A DNA stretch of 64,000 nucleotides from Desulfopila aestuarii DSM 18488 (GCF_900143695.1 NZ_FRFE01000012.1:1-64000), one strand, 5' to 3'. Numbered from the stretch's first letter, positions 17,259 through 28,998 are shown. Translations and numbers: made by a program. The notes: generated by a model not told the origin, from the letters alone.

Positions 17259-18125
17259 ATGAAAAAAAACGGATATAGTCTTCTGGACAGCGGTGAAGGA
17301 GAAAAACTTGAGGCTTTCGGAGAAATTATTTTAAACCGACCGGCCGCGCAGGCTGTCTGGAAAAAACAGCATCCGGGAGAGCTGTGGAACAAGGTCGCCG
17401 CTTCGTTTGACCGGGAAAAGGGCAACAACTGGGTCAACCGACAGTCACTTCCGGACAAGTGGCAGATCGAAGTCGAGGGCATCACATTCAAACTCTCAAG
17501 CACCGATTTCGGCCACTTAGGTATTTTCCCTGAGCAGGCCGCCAGCTGGCAGTGGCTCAGGAAAACAGTGCGGGCAGCGCGTGAACGCTACTCTCGGCCC
17601 ATATCGGTTCTCAATCTTTTTGCCTATTCCGGTGGCTCCACCATGGCCTCGGCCCTAGAAGGCGCCGCAGTCTGCCATCTCGACGCCTCAAAAGGCATGG
17701 TCGACTGGGCGCGGGAAAACGCGGCGTTAAACGGTCTCAAAGAGGCTCCGATCAAATGGCTGGTGGATGACGCCATCAAGTTTTTGCAACGAGAAGTGCG
17801 CCGAGGCAACCGTTATGACGGCATCATCCTCGACCCACCATCTTTTGGCCGTGGCAAGAAAGGTGAGATTTTCAAGATTGAGCGAGATATCCTTACCGTA
17901 CTGGATCTCTGTAAAACCCTGCTGAGCGACAATCCGCTTTTTCTTCTCTTTTCCTGCCATACCAATGGTTTCACACCAACCGTCATGGAGAACCTGCTTG
18001 CCCAGTTACTGGCTGAAAAACAGGGTACAATTGAATCGGGCGAAATGTATCTCATCGGCAAAGGTGACACCTTCCCCCTGCCCAACGGCACCTGGGCCAG
18101 GTGGCTTGCCGACCGAAAAAAATGA
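17259..18125 (+). CDS. SAM-dependent methyltransferase, RlmI/RlmK-like
   Basis: Predicted 288-aa class I methyltransferase of the 23S rRNA cytosine-C5/RlmI type. A short N-terminal domain precedes the Rossmann fold: motif I VLNLFAYSGGSTMAS near 128-142, an acidic residue in CHLDASKGM for the SAM ribose, then the catalytic-type ILDPPSFGRGKKGE near 190. In RlmI-like enzymes this Asp-Pro-Pro segment faces the target base. The last four bases, ATGA, overlap the start of the next gene (a pseudouridine synthase), which implies translational coupling and a shared RNA-modification role. A weak purine-rich ribosome site lies further upstream than usual, so the start could be later. Confidence 0.83.
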   Translation: MKKNGYSLLDSGEGEKLEAFGEIILNRPAAQAVWKKQHPGELWNKVAASFDREKGNNWVNRQSLPDKWQIEVEGITFKLSSTDFGHLGIFPEQAASWQWLRKTVRAARERYSRPISVLNLFAYSGGSTMASALEGAAVCHLDASKGMVDWARENAALNGLKEAPIKWLVDDAIKFLQREVRRGNRYDGIILDPPSFGRGKKGEIFKIERDILTVLDLCKTLLSDNPLFLLFSCHTNGFTPTVMENLLAQLLAEKQGTIESGEMYLIGKGDTFPLPNGTWARWLADRKK

Positions 18126-18820
18126 ACATCCTCGACCCTGAAACCGTTCTCTTTGAGGACAACCATCTGCTGGTGGTAAACAAGCCCGCAGGCCTGCTGA
18201 CCCAGCCGGTGCCGGACGACAACCGGGACAGTCTCGAGGAAATGGCCAAAGCCTATCTGAAAGAAGTCTACAACAAGCCAGGAAGGGTCTATCTCCATGC
18301 AGTACATCGCATCGACCGCCAAGTGAGCGGTCTCGTGATCTTCGCCAGGACCGACAAGGCCCTCTCCCGCCTCAACCAGGCAATGCGCGACAAACGGATC
18401 ACCAAGATATATCATGCCCTGGTGGAGGGAAGTCCCGGTCCACCCGGGGTGACGATCCAGCTGAAAAATCACCTCAGCCACCGCAGCCATCATGCTCTGG
18501 TAACTCATAGCAAGACAGCGGACAGCCGGGAGGCGACACTTACCTACACCGTGCTGAAGAAAAACGCGCAGCTAAGCCTTGTGCAGATCGATCTGGATAC
18601 CGGCCGCTATCACCAGATTCGTGCCCAGCTGGCCTACGCCGGATTCCCCATTCTCGGCGATAAAAAATACGGCTCAGCCAATACATTCGGAACACAGGAC
18701 GCGATTGGGCTACACTCCTATAACACCAGATTCCCTCACCCGGTGCGAGCAGAAGAATTGAATATCATCGCTCCCTATCCAATATATTGGCAAGGATCGA
18801 GCCAGGGACTTATCAGCTGA
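18122..18820 (+). CDS. RluA family pseudouridine synthase
   Basis: Predicted 232-aa pseudouridine synthase of the RluA family, isomerising specific uridines in rRNA or tRNA. The start codon at 18122 overlaps the TGA of the preceding methyltransferase (ATGA). Family features are VLFEDNHLLVVNKPAGLLTQ at the N-terminus, the catalytic HAVHRIDRQVSGLVIFA (Asp in HRIDR near residue 65), and LVQIDLDTGRYHQIRAQLA with GDKKYG after it. There is no S4 domain, so it resembles the short RluA/TruC/RsuA-neighbour types rather than RluC/RluD. The target nucleotide cannot be assigned. Its 3' end overlaps the convergent TrmH-type gene by eight bases. Confidence 0.88.
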   Translation: MNILDPETVLFEDNHLLVVNKPAGLLTQPVPDDNRDSLEEMAKAYLKEVYNKPGRVYLHAVHRIDRQVSGLVIFARTDKALSRLNQAMRDKRITKIYHALVEGSPGPPGVTIQLKNHLSHRSHHALVTHSKTADSREATLTYTVLKKNAQLSLVQIDLDTGRYHQIRAQLAYAGFPILGDKKYGSANTFGTQDAIGLHSYNTRFPHPVRAEELNIIAPYPIYWQGSSQGLIS

Positions 18821-19535
18821 TTTTACGGAAAGTTGTATAGAGAATGATCGACGCGGCGATAGCCACGTTCAGAGATTCGAAATCAATATCGAGCTTGAGA
18901 TTCTGCCGGGTAAGGGGTTTGAGTGACGGACGAATTCCACTGCCCTCGTTGCCGAAGACAATGTCATACGTTCTGGCAGGTTGATCCATGAAGTTGTTCG
19001 GCTCATCGACAAAAGTCGTCACAAGACTGTTGGTTGAGTGACGCAGATACGCATCGAGATCGCCGGATCGGATTGCCAGCGAGAAATGGGCTCCCTGCGC
19101 CGCCCTGAGCACCTTGATGCTGTAGAGATCCACACAGTTTTCACTTAAGAATATGTTGATCAAGCCAAAGGCTCTCGCACTGCGCAGGATCGTCCCCAGG
19201 TTGCCGGGGTCCTGAATAGAGTCGAGCACCACCACATCACAACCAGCCTGAAACTCCCGGCTCTCCATGCGGCAGAGTGCGCAGATGTCCACATGAGCGT
19301 TCTCGGTGAGCGCACTCATCACCTTGGGTGTTACCAGCAACTTCTGGGAGAAGTTGCTGATCTGATAGGCATCTTCCTGAACAAATATAAGGGTGGTCAC
19401 CACACCCGCCGCAATCGCCTCTTCACACAACGTTTTTCCGTAAACGAGATACTCGCCACGTTCCCGCCGACGTTTCGGAGCGTGCAGCTTGATAAGACTC
19501 TTGACGACCTGGTTGTCGCGTGATGAAATTCTCAT
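18813..19535 (-). CDS. TrmH/SpoU family RNA 2'-O-methyltransferase
   Basis: Predicted 240-aa SPOUT methyltransferase that methylates a ribose 2'-OH in rRNA or tRNA. An N-terminal L30e-like substrate-binding domain (KLHAPKRRRERGEYLVYGKT to about 90) is followed by the SpoU knot: motif 1 VVLDSIQDPGNLGTILRSA near 100-120, motif 2 DIVFGNEGSGI near 190, and motif 3 LNVAIAASIILYTTF at the C-terminus. All three motifs that form the knotted SAM site are intact. It overlaps the convergent pseudouridine synthase by eight bases. It belongs to an RNA-modification neighbourhood but is transcribed separately. No clear ribosome site precedes the ATG. Confidence 0.88.
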   Translation of the reverse strand: MRISSRDNQVVKSLIKLHAPKRRRERGEYLVYGKTLCEEAIAAGVVTTLIFVQEDAYQISNFSQKLLVTPKVMSALTENAHVDICALCRMESREFQAGCDVVVLDSIQDPGNLGTILRSARAFGLINIFLSENCVDLYSIKVLRAAQGAHFSLAIRSGDLDAYLRHSTNSLVTTFVDEPNNFMDQPARTYDIVFGNEGSGIRPSLKPLTRQNLKLDIDFESLNVAIAASIILYTTFRKIS

Positions 19536-21611
<2,076 letters not shown>

Positions 21612-21679
21612 CATCTTTCAAAGCACACCACCCAACCAACCCATGATAACTACCAGTAGATTTTGATGGAGAACGGATA

Positions 21680-21922
21680 ATGAATTTACAGACATACACC
21701 AACGAGGTACTCATGCTCCTGGCAGACAATGCCAGAAACAACACTTCACCAACGGTGGTGGGCAGCGAGATCATTGCCGATAGACTGGCCATGTCACTGC
21801 CGGAAACCAAGCAGATCCTCAAAGTTCTTGACGGTTTCGGGTTCATCATGAACGACATTGACGGTCAATATTCGCTGATAACCCATAAGGGTCTGCAGTG
21901 GCTCAATCAGGCGTACTCCTAA
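21680..21922 (+). CDS. Small winged-helix-like protein downstream of gdhA
   Basis: Predicted 80-aa protein, ribosome site GGAGAACGG. The pattern (MNLQTYTNEVLMLLADNARN, then GSEIIADRLAMSLPETKQIL and a turn before YSLITHKGLQWL) is that of a compact winged helix: three helices followed by a beta wing. Such small proteins often act in transcriptional or signalling control. It is 68 bases from gdhA on the same strand and probably co-transcribed, so a link to nitrogen metabolism is possible but unproven. No cysteines or metal motif are visible. Confidence 0.6.
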   Translation: MNLQTYTNEVLMLLADNARNNTSPTVVGSEIIADRLAMSLPETKQILKVLDGFGFIMNDIDGQYSLITHKGLQWLNQAYS

Positions 21923-21950
21923 AAGCGCCCAATCTGAATTTCTGCCCTCC

Positions 21951-21981
21951 TTCTTCTCCCCGGCTTGACCGGGGAGAAGAA
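21951..21981 (+). terminator. Possible terminator after gdhA and small gene
   Basis: A perfect 13-bp stem TTCTTCTCCCCGG / CCGGGGAGAAGAA with a 5-base loop. The following T run is weak (TATCCTCTT). It lies between the convergent small gene and the PEP-binding protein gene. Confidence 0.55.
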
Positions 21982-22093
21982 TATCCTCTTGTCTGCTCTT
22001 GCCATTGACCTCTCCTCACCTGCATGCTGTCCTGGGCCATGCCAGGTATGCCTGCTCAGGCCAGGTGACATCGCTTCCGGTATCAATTCGGTA

Positions 22094-25045
22094 TCACAAC
22101 AAAATCCCCGTACGGGTCCGGCCATCGACCTTGAGCCGTATAGCTCTTTTGAGCCGGATATGCTGTACATACGTTGTTTCTTCGACAATCTGTCGTGACG
22201 CCAACGATTCGATATCAAACCGGTCAGTGCCGTTACGGCCGATATTGAAGTAATTGATTCCAAGCGAGGTAATGTTGTGGAAGAAATGCGAGCCCTGTGA
22301 CGGGTCGGCCTTCAGGAGTGGGTGTACCGTCTCGACAATGGCCCCAACGCCACCGATATCAGCCCAGCCAACCGGTATCCCCAGCCATCGGTCGGCCGAA
22401 CCCCAGCGACCAGGACCAATGAGGATGTATTTCCGGCCAGCCTGAATAAGGGCGCTGTTGAATTTTGCCAACTCTCCTGCAATCTCAACCGTTCTTGCCG
22501 GGTCGAAATCGGTTGGTTTGACATAGACCAAATCAGTCATGGTACAATTATCAGTATTCCCCAACGCTTGATGGCAGACACAAAAGGCTCGCCGAATTTC
22601 CTCCGGAGAAATATCGACCTCAAGCATCTCTTCTCTCGCACTCATTGGTCTGATCTGCAACACTGCCAGCCGCGCCTTTTCACTGGTGTTTGATGGAAGA
22701 TCGACCGCAAATTCAATCTCAACCGGACATCCCAACCCAGCAGCACCAATTTCCAGCAACGTGGCAACCGCCTCGGCCAGAGGATAGGCCTTGTATTTGA
22801 GAATGGAGGCAAATGTCAGAACAGGAACAGCATTATCAATAAAGCTATCCCGGATTCTCTGCTCCTCATGATTGTAACTGCTCGCCAGAAACCGTACGGG
22901 AAAATCTTGGCCTGCATCCGTTACGTACCGTTTTATCAGGGTTGCAGCATCGCTTGCCTCCGGCGTATCTCCCTGCCGGTCCATGGACAAGGCGTAGAAG
23001 TGCTGCTGGACATTATTTAAAATATCCTTCACCGTTGAGCGCTGCGGCAGAACCTGGGGCGAGCGAGGGGAAAAGCGGAGAATTTTCTCTCCTTCCATGA
23101 CCGATTTGCCGAGCCCGAGAGCCATGCTGACAATGCCATCTTCAGTTTTCATGCCTGCAAAAGGATAGTAATTGAGAGACTGGGCAACCCCGGAGATGGC
23201 GGGATAATACGTATTTCCATACCTGCTGCCCACAACCCGCTGGACAATCACCGCCATTTTCTCAAGTTCTGTCCGACTGCCAACCCTTCTGGTAAAAGCT
23301 TTTGGCGCCTGAAAATAGGTGGAAGCGTACACCCGGCGAATGGCATTGAGTAACTGGGTCAACCGGAAGTTGAAGTCGTGATGATCATTTGCCAGCATGC
23401 AGGTATGGTACAATCCTGCATACGACTTGAACTGGGCATCCTCAAGGATACTGGAGGACCTGACTGCCAGGGGATAGGTCACCTCATGCAGAAAATAGGT
23501 TAGCTGGTCAAGCAACTCACCCGGGAAGACCGTCTCCTGAAATATGGCCATGACCGCTTCATCCGGCAGATCTTCGCTGACCATTCCCTGCAGGTCGTTC
23601 AACCTGACGAATTCATCAAAAATGTCGGTGGTAATCACCAGGGTCTGTGGGACCAGGACCTCTATTTTCTCCAGTGTTTGGAGTTTTTCACCGTTTTTCT
23701 CCAGAAGCGAGGAGAAAAAAGCGATCCCACGAGCCTTGCCACCAAGTGAGCCGTTACCCGTTTTTGCAAAATTTGTATCAGGATCAAAACTGTATCGGTC
23801 AAAATTAACAATTACACCCCGCTGCCGCTTAATTCGTTTTTCCCTTATCATGTCGATAAGATGCCGCCGATGATTCTCTGCAGTGGTAAAGGTCGATTCA
23901 CGAAGAGGCCGCACCTGGGAAGCAAGCTCCACCTCGGCCAGGGTATAGAACCAGCGTGAAAAATCGTTGTGACGGGCATGAAAGAGAAAAGACTCGATTG
24001 GAATCGTTTCGAGTTTCTTTTCCAAGGCATAGAGATTTTCCGCCTGATCGTAGATCGTCCCATCCGGCATCCTGAACACGAAATTGCCAAAACCAAGATA
24101 ATTAACCAGAAACGTCCTGATCATCTCCTGGAGACCCGGCGAGTTCTTATCTATAAACATGGCGGGAATCTGCTCGGCCCATGCACCATTTTTGGGCTCC
24201 GAACTGGTGAGCAAAAGCGGTATGTCAAATCGGTCCTGCTTGATATGGCTGAGCAACTTGAAACCGGCGGTGTCATTCAGCATGTAATTTCGGTAGAAAC
24301 GCATGTCCGAAATCACGCCGAGCACATAGGGCTTGAACTGCTCGTAGAGGTCGAGGGCCCGCTCATAGGAATGGGCAATGAGGATCTTCGGTCTTGCCCG
24401 CATCGAGAGCAGCCGATGCTCTTCGTTCAAGCTGTCTTCAATGACCGCCTGGGTCTCCACCACCAGTTCCTTGTATAGGAGGGGCAGCATAATGGAAAGG
24501 TAATATGGCGAATCCTCCACAAGAAGGATCACCCTGACTCCTGCAGTGGTGGTATCCGGCACGGCGTTGAATTGATCTTCAACACTTTTGACAATAGCGA
24601 GGAGAATTTCAGCTTGTCCCGACCAGAAAAACACCCGATCAAACGAGCGGGAATATTCCTGCAGGGCAGGGCCGGCCTCCGGCAATAGTTCCTGATGGGA
24701 CAGTAACACCACTGGTGTGCCGGGTCGGATTTTCTTGATCTCTGCTCCGAGCTGCAAGACATTGTCATCGATAGTGCGGGAAAAACTGATGACAAGATCA
24801 AACAAGCCGACAGTAAACATTTCCAGAGCCTCAGCCAGTGAAGAGACCCAGGTAAGCCGGGGAGGATGACTGAGATTGAGTCCCCGGTATTCATTGACAA
24901 TCTGTTCAGAGATCCTGCTATCTTCCTCCATAATCCAGGCTTCATAGGAGGTACTTATCAACATGATATGCCGGACCTTGGTCGGCATCAGTTCATGAAA
25001 CAGTTTGAAACGAGAGCTGATTTTTTTCTGGTGAGCTGAAATCAT
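22094..25045 (-). CDS. PEP/pyruvate-binding (PPDK N-domain) protein with N-terminal receiver-like region
   Basis: Predicted 983-aa cytoplasmic protein. The N-terminal ~320 residues contain two response-regulator-like folds: one with PGTPVVLLSHQE, another with RVILLVEDSPYYLSIMLPLL and the loop VLGVISDMRFYRN. The C-terminal half is the ATP-grasp/pyruvate phosphate dikinase N-terminal domain, with GSLGGKARGIAFFSSLL near 430, YPLAVRSSSILEDAQFKSYA near 535 and VLQIRPMS near 800. The central His domain and the PEP TIM-barrel domain of true PEP synthase are absent, so it is not a complete PEP synthase. It may act in phosphorelay or regulation. Similar receiver plus PEP-binding fusions exist in deltaproteobacteria without known function. 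Confidence 0.8.
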   Translation of the reverse strand: MISAHQKKISSRFKLFHELMPTKVRHIMLISTSYEAWIMEEDSRISEQIVNEYRGLNLSHPPRLTWVSSLAEALEMFTVGLFDLVISFSRTIDDNVLQLGAEIKKIRPGTPVVLLSHQELLPEAGPALQEYSRSFDRVFFWSGQAEILLAIVKSVEDQFNAVPDTTTAGVRVILLVEDSPYYLSIMLPLLYKELVVETQAVIEDSLNEEHRLLSMRARPKILIAHSYERALDLYEQFKPYVLGVISDMRFYRNYMLNDTAGFKLLSHIKQDRFDIPLLLTSSEPKNGAWAEQIPAMFIDKNSPGLQEMIRTFLVNYLGFGNFVFRMPDGTIYDQAENLYALEKKLETIPIESFLFHARHNDFSRWFYTLAEVELASQVRPLRESTFTTAENHRRHLIDMIREKRIKRQRGVIVNFDRYSFDPDTNFAKTGNGSLGGKARGIAFFSSLLEKNGEKLQTLEKIEVLVPQTLVITTDIFDEFVRLNDLQGMVSEDLPDEAVMAIFQETVFPGELLDQLTYFLHEVTYPLAVRSSSILEDAQFKSYAGLYHTCMLANDHHDFNFRLTQLLNAIRRVYASTYFQAPKAFTRRVGSRTELEKMAVIVQRVVGSRYGNTYYPAISGVAQSLNYYPFAGMKTEDGIVSMALGLGKSVMEGEKILRFSPRSPQVLPQRSTVKDILNNVQQHFYALSMDRQGDTPEASDAATLIKRYVTDAGQDFPVRFLASSYNHEEQRIRDSFIDNAVPVLTFASILKYKAYPLAEAVATLLEIGAAGLGCPVEIEFAVDLPSNTSEKARLAVLQIRPMSAREEMLEVDISPEEIRRAFCVCHQALGNTDNCTMTDLVYVKPTDFDPARTVEIAGELAKFNSALIQAGRKYILIGPGRWGSADRWLGIPVGWADIGGVGAIVETVHPLLKADPSQGSHFFHNITSLGINYFNIGRNGTDRFDIESLASRQIVEETTYVQHIRLKRAIRLKVDGRTRTGILL

Positions 25046-25287
25046 AGTTCGCTCTGCAGTTGGAAGTATTGAGAAATGCGCTGTAACCTCCAGGCACAGG
25101 GGCTAAATCGCCGACGGCTGGCGATCTTTAAAAATCTCTATCTCCCCCACACCTTTGCGGCATGGCAATTTCTCGACTCCTGTCAGTGGGGTATTGACGG
25201 AAGCATCACTCTACATGAGATTACAGAACCCAGGGAAGGATGTCGAATGCTATCCTGTCAAACCTTCAACTCTCTACCAATAAAAAT

Positions 25288-25321
25288 GGGTTGTTCCAAA
25301 CTCATGAAGCTGGAACAACCC
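25288..25321 (-). terminator. Terminator of the nhaC-patA unit
   Basis: An 11-bp stem GGGTTGTTCCA / TGGAACAACCC, followed on the minus strand by ATTTTTA. It lies 66 bases beyond the nhaC stop. The rest of 25046-25386 shows no gene. Confidence 0.75.
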
Positions 25322-25386
25322 AAATGGTCAAGCTGATAGCCCACAATTCGTACAAAGCTTTTTTGCGGACTACATAAGCAGGCCCT

Positions 25387-26889
25387 TTAGATACCTAGCA
25401 TACCAATTATGATAAATCCCACGAGCGAAATGGCCGCCCCGAGGAATCCGAAAGGCATCTGGGTAACAGCATGCCGATAGTTATCACAGCCAGAAGCAGC
25501 GGAACTGAGAATGGTCGCATCGGAATAGAAGCAAATATGGCTACCGAAAACTCCTGCTGAACAAACAGCACCAACTGCCACAAGGGGGTTTGCTCCAATA
25601 GAAATTGACAGGGGGATTACTATCGGAATGGCAATAGCATACATACCCCAGCTCAAGCCCATAATAAATTCAGTGATACCGAGCACAATAAAAACAACTG
25701 CAGGCAGCATGGTTGGGGTCATAAAAGTTCTGGCCGTCTCGATCACATAGGTGAGGAAACCAATCTTCTCATTGACGTTAGCAAAGGTAAGGGCCAAGAT
25801 AACCATGAGCAACGGAAAGAGCATATGCTTGATGCCCACTACGCAGCAGTCAAAAAACTCTTCCGGGGTCATGATACCCTGGAAAATGTAAAGCACGAAT
25901 GTTAAGCCGACCGTGGTGAGAACTCCCATCTGCATATCGATATCGAAATATATGGTGGAAGCGACCAGAATGATAATAGGTAAAAAGAAGTTCAGTATTC
26001 TTGGTTTTGCCGTGATTTCTGTCTTTTGCCCGCCTTTAATGTCAATCTTCGCAGACCCTGGAGGAGCCAGCTCTCCCGTCTCCTGGGCACGCTTTTCCGC
26101 GGCCTTCATAGGCCCGAACACTGGAATGAGTCCGAGAATAACCAGAGGAACAATAAGAGCCGCTACCCAGCCGTAGATATTGTATGGAATTGTCTGGATA
26201 AACATCTTCATGCCTTCCCCTTCAGGGACGGCATTGGACTGTTCCAGCAAACTACCGATATACACAGCCCAGGTAGAGATAGGGATGAGTACGCATACTG
26301 GGGCTGCGGTTGAATCCACAATGTAGGCAAGCTTCTCACGTGAGACCCCATGTTTATCAGTAATAGGAGCCATGCAGGATCCGACGGTAAGGGAATTGAG
26401 ATAATCGTCGATGAATATCACCACTCCTAGCATCCAGGTCCAGAGGAGAGTACTTTTTCTGGTCTTTGCACGCTTGGCAACCCAGTCGCCAAAGGCCTGG
26501 GCGCCACCAGCTTTTTCAATAAGAGCGATGATACTTCCCATCAGGCCACAGACAATAAACAACCACTGTGTATCCCCATCGGTGAGTACTTCAGTCAGGG
26601 TCTCGTTTAACGGACCGAAGAAAGCGGTCTTGTCGGCCATAATAAAGGCCAGAAGTGCCGCAAGCGTAAGACCTTCGAGAATACGTTTGGTATAAAAAAT
26701 AAACGCAAGCAGAAACAAAGACGGCAGCGCTGAAAAAACACCTAACGTTGTCTCATCGTCAGGCACAAAATAACCTACAAGGGCAAAAAAGCTGAATAGA
26801 ACCAGATACTCGATAACAGAGCGCTGCAAAGCGGTCTTGCTTTCCAGGCTACCTGTAATGGGGGTACTTTCAGTTATGATAGTACTCAT
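25387..26889 (-). CDS. NhaC family Na+/H+ antiporter-type transporter
   Basis: Predicted 500-aa inner-membrane protein with about 12 hydrophobic segments. NhaC-family features include MGSIIALIEKAGGAQAFGDW near 115-140, VVIFIDDYLNSLTVGSCMAP near 155-180 with the buried acidic pair, and the C-terminal GVFGSHICFYSDATILSSAA. The family includes Na+/H+ antiporters and also solute antiporters such as malate/lactate exchangers. It is last in a minus-strand group with a transaminase, an AOR and a MoaD-like protein, so it could import an amine or amino-acid substrate rather than act in pH homeostasis. GGAGAG precedes the ATG. A terminator follows. Confidence 0.85.
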   Translation of the reverse strand: MSTIITESTPITGSLESKTALQRSVIEYLVLFSFFALVGYFVPDDETTLGVFSALPSLFLLAFIFYTKRILEGLTLAALLAFIMADKTAFFGPLNETLTEVLTDGDTQWLFIVCGLMGSIIALIEKAGGAQAFGDWVAKRAKTRKSTLLWTWMLGVVIFIDDYLNSLTVGSCMAPITDKHGVSREKLAYIVDSTAAPVCVLIPISTWAVYIGSLLEQSNAVPEGEGMKMFIQTIPYNIYGWVAALIVPLVILGLIPVFGPMKAAEKRAQETGELAPPGSAKIDIKGGQKTEITAKPRILNFFLPIIILVASTIYFDIDMQMGVLTTVGLTFVLYIFQGIMTPEEFFDCCVVGIKHMLFPLLMVILALTFANVNEKIGFLTYVIETARTFMTPTMLPAVVFIVLGITEFIMGLSWGMYAIAIPIVIPLSISIGANPLVAVGAVCSAGVFGSHICFYSDATILSSAASGCDNYRHAVTQMPFGFLGAAISLVGFIIIGMLGI

Positions 26890-27020
26890 GTGCGCTCTCT
26901 CCGTGGAGGTGGATTAATTGTGTATGTACTACTTTTTCCTCATCTCAGCATTCCATAATGTTTTGTAGCTTCTCATTTGATTTAACTTTGCTGTTTTGTA
27001 ACAGGTGAAGAACTGTACCA

Positions 27021-27260
27021 TTACCCCCCTGCGATAGAGTGCATCAATTTGATAATTCCATCCTCAGGAATACAATCTCCAGCCCTTGCGAGCATATTAT
27101 TAATGGTCACAATCGCTACACGCTCCCGAGGTATTCCTAGCATTTCAACCAGATCTTTGATGGTTGAACCGGTAGGAATATCGAGATCAAGCCCTGCCTC
27201 CGTATACGGACCAGTATAAAACGAAGGCAAAATGCCAAGCAATTTCACCCGAACCTGCAT
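27021..27260 (-). CDS. MoaD/ThiS-like small sulfur-carrier protein
   Basis: Predicted 79-aa ubiquitin-fold protein ending in Gly-Gly (MHSIAGG), the thiocarboxylate-forming tail of MoaD/ThiS proteins, which deliver sulfur during pterin cofactor synthesis. The fold pattern is MQVRVKLLGI, then GSTIKDLVEMLGIP, then TINNMLARAG and EDGIIKLMHSIAGG. The start at 27260 is chosen because it aligns with the family N-terminus and lies seven bases after the aor stop, whereas the earlier in-frame start would overlap aor. Its position directly behind aor is the usual place for an AOR-associated MoaD, and it probably serves its tungsten-pterin cofactor. This assignment is by context. Confidence 0.75.
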   Translation of the reverse strand: MQVRVKLLGILPSFYTGPYTEAGLDLDIPTGSTIKDLVEMLGIPRERVAIVTINNMLARAGDCIPEDGIIKLMHSIAGG

Positions 27261-27267
27261 AGCCTGA

Positions 27268-28998
27268 TCAAAACGGGAAAGTTGTATCCATTTCATCGTC
27301 CGTCACTTTCACCACCACGTTATAGGGGGGAAGCGGCTCGGTGTAGAACATCGACGGTAACCTGTCATCCTTGGCAGTGAATCCCGCGTTACGGTTGAAT
27401 TCACGCTCAGCCCGGATTACCCGCTCCCCCAATTCCGGCCATTTTTCCTCGGGAAATGGTTTCCCGGTGCGGGCAGCATACATCGTTCGCACATTTGCCA
27501 TCCCTTCAGGCGTGGCGAGGCCCGACTGTGCGAAATCACAGATTCCGACACTGTCAACCGCAGCCATGTGAATCTGGGAATTACGTGAAAGCTCAACCTG
27601 TCCTTCCGCTCCGTGCGGGTTAATCGTCCCACCAAAAGCTTCAAGATTCTGGGCAACAACCCAACCGGCCGTATGATCACCGCCCATCGGCGTGGTAGCA
27701 TAGGTTACCGCCATCCCCTGAATGGCACGCGGATCATAGGCAGCAATCGACTGCCCTTTCACAGTCGGCACCCGGTCATGGTTGAAATATCTGCCGACAG
27801 CATCCGGTCCGTTACCGATTACCCTGCCGATTTCCGAACCTTTGGCAACCTCTTCAAGCAGATCAATAGCGGCGGCCCCGTCGCCAAACTTCCGATAACC
27901 GGCGTCCATGGCAACACCGATAGCGACACCGGTGCTAATGGTATCAAGGCCAATGTCGTCACAGAGAAAATCGAGCTTTGCGATGGAATCAAGATCATCG
28001 TTGCCGATCATTCCACCCATGGACCAGATGGTCTCATACTCCAGTGAGGAGGTGACATAGTCGCCTTTCTTGTCAACCACCACGTTCGAACAGTCAATAA
28101 TGCACTGCGCACATCCTTTGTGGGTTGCCTGGCCGCCCCGCTCCTTGATCATCGCCGCAAGACGTTCGCCACTGATTTTCTCCGCCCCGGCAAACTGGCC
28201 AGTTCTTGCATTACAGGTCGGAAACGCTCCGGCAGCATTGATGGGCTCAACCAGGACAGCCGTCCCTAACTCCGGCAGAATCTGGCCGCTGAACTCATCT
28301 TCCCGCACTGCCTTGGCATAGGATTTTGCCGCACTTTTAAAAGATTCCGGATCGGCAAGTTCGATAACCGCTTTTCCTCCCCGATCCACCACCAGTGCCT
28401 TTAACCCTTTCGAGCCCATAACGGCCCCCAGGCCACCTCTGCCTGCTGCCCTGCATGGCCGGCCGTCCAGATCCGTCGATTGTATGGAAGCGGCAAGCAG
28501 CTTCATCTCCCCTGCCGGTCCGATACAGGTGATACTCTTTTTATCGCCGAACGTTTGCTTGAGTTGATCCACCAAAGCGTACGTGCGCATTCCTCGAACA
28601 TGAGAGGCATCCTGCAGTTCGGCTTTGCCGTCCTGATCGATAAACAGTAGATAGCTGTTGCTCTCATCCCGGATCTGGCCCTCAAGGATGATGGCGACAA
28701 TACCAAGCCTCGCCAGGGCAAACGCTACCGTTCCGCCGACATTGCTCTCTTTAATCCCGCCCGTCAGAGGGCTTTTTCCGCCCACCGAAAGCCTGCTGGT
28801 ATTCACCAAGGTAGTCCCGGTGAAATAGCCCGGTGCAAAGACAAGCCTGTTTTCTGGACCAAGTGGATCGGCAGTTGCGGGAACCTCGTCATTTACCAAG
28901 ATGGAAGTCAGGGCCCGCCCTCCCAGTTCCCGGTAAATCTCAGGCACCACCTCAGTCCTGACACTCAGATCTGTCATATTCACTCGTAGAAATCGCAT
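27268..28998 (-). CDS. aor: Aldehyde:ferredoxin oxidoreductase (tungsten AOR family)
   Basis: Predicted 576-aa enzyme that oxidises an aldehyde to a carboxylate and reduces ferredoxin, using tungsten bis-pterin and a 4Fe-4S cluster. Pterin-binding features include NTSRLSVGGKSPLTGG near 66-81 and AGRGGLGAVMGSKGLKA near 186-202. Cluster cysteines are Cys296, Cys299 and Cys303 in KGCAQCIIDCSN, and a fourth is in SVGICDFAQSG near 500. The catalytic Glu/His region lies around PMGGDHTAGW. The ribosome site is AAGGAG. It follows a putrescine-type transaminase gene (139-base gap) and precedes a MoaD-like gene, suggesting that it takes the aminoaldehyde made by the transaminase. That substrate is inferred. 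Confidence 0.93.
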   Translation of the reverse strand: MRFLRVNMTDLSVRTEVVPEIYRELGGRALTSILVNDEVPATADPLGPENRLVFAPGYFTGTTLVNTSRLSVGGKSPLTGGIKESNVGGTVAFALARLGIVAIILEGQIRDESNSYLLFIDQDGKAELQDASHVRGMRTYALVDQLKQTFGDKKSITCIGPAGEMKLLAASIQSTDLDGRPCRAAGRGGLGAVMGSKGLKALVVDRGGKAVIELADPESFKSAAKSYAKAVREDEFSGQILPELGTAVLVEPINAAGAFPTCNARTGQFAGAEKISGERLAAMIKERGGQATHKGCAQCIIDCSNVVVDKKGDYVTSSLEYETIWSMGGMIGNDDLDSIAKLDFLCDDIGLDTISTGVAIGVAMDAGYRKFGDGAAAIDLLEEVAKGSEIGRVIGNGPDAVGRYFNHDRVPTVKGQSIAAYDPRAIQGMAVTYATTPMGGDHTAGWVVAQNLEAFGGTINPHGAEGQVELSRNSQIHMAAVDSVGICDFAQSGLATPEGMANVRTMYAARTGKPFPEEKWPELGERVIRAEREFNRNAGFTAKDDRLPSMFYTEPLPPYNVVVKVTDDEMDTTFPF

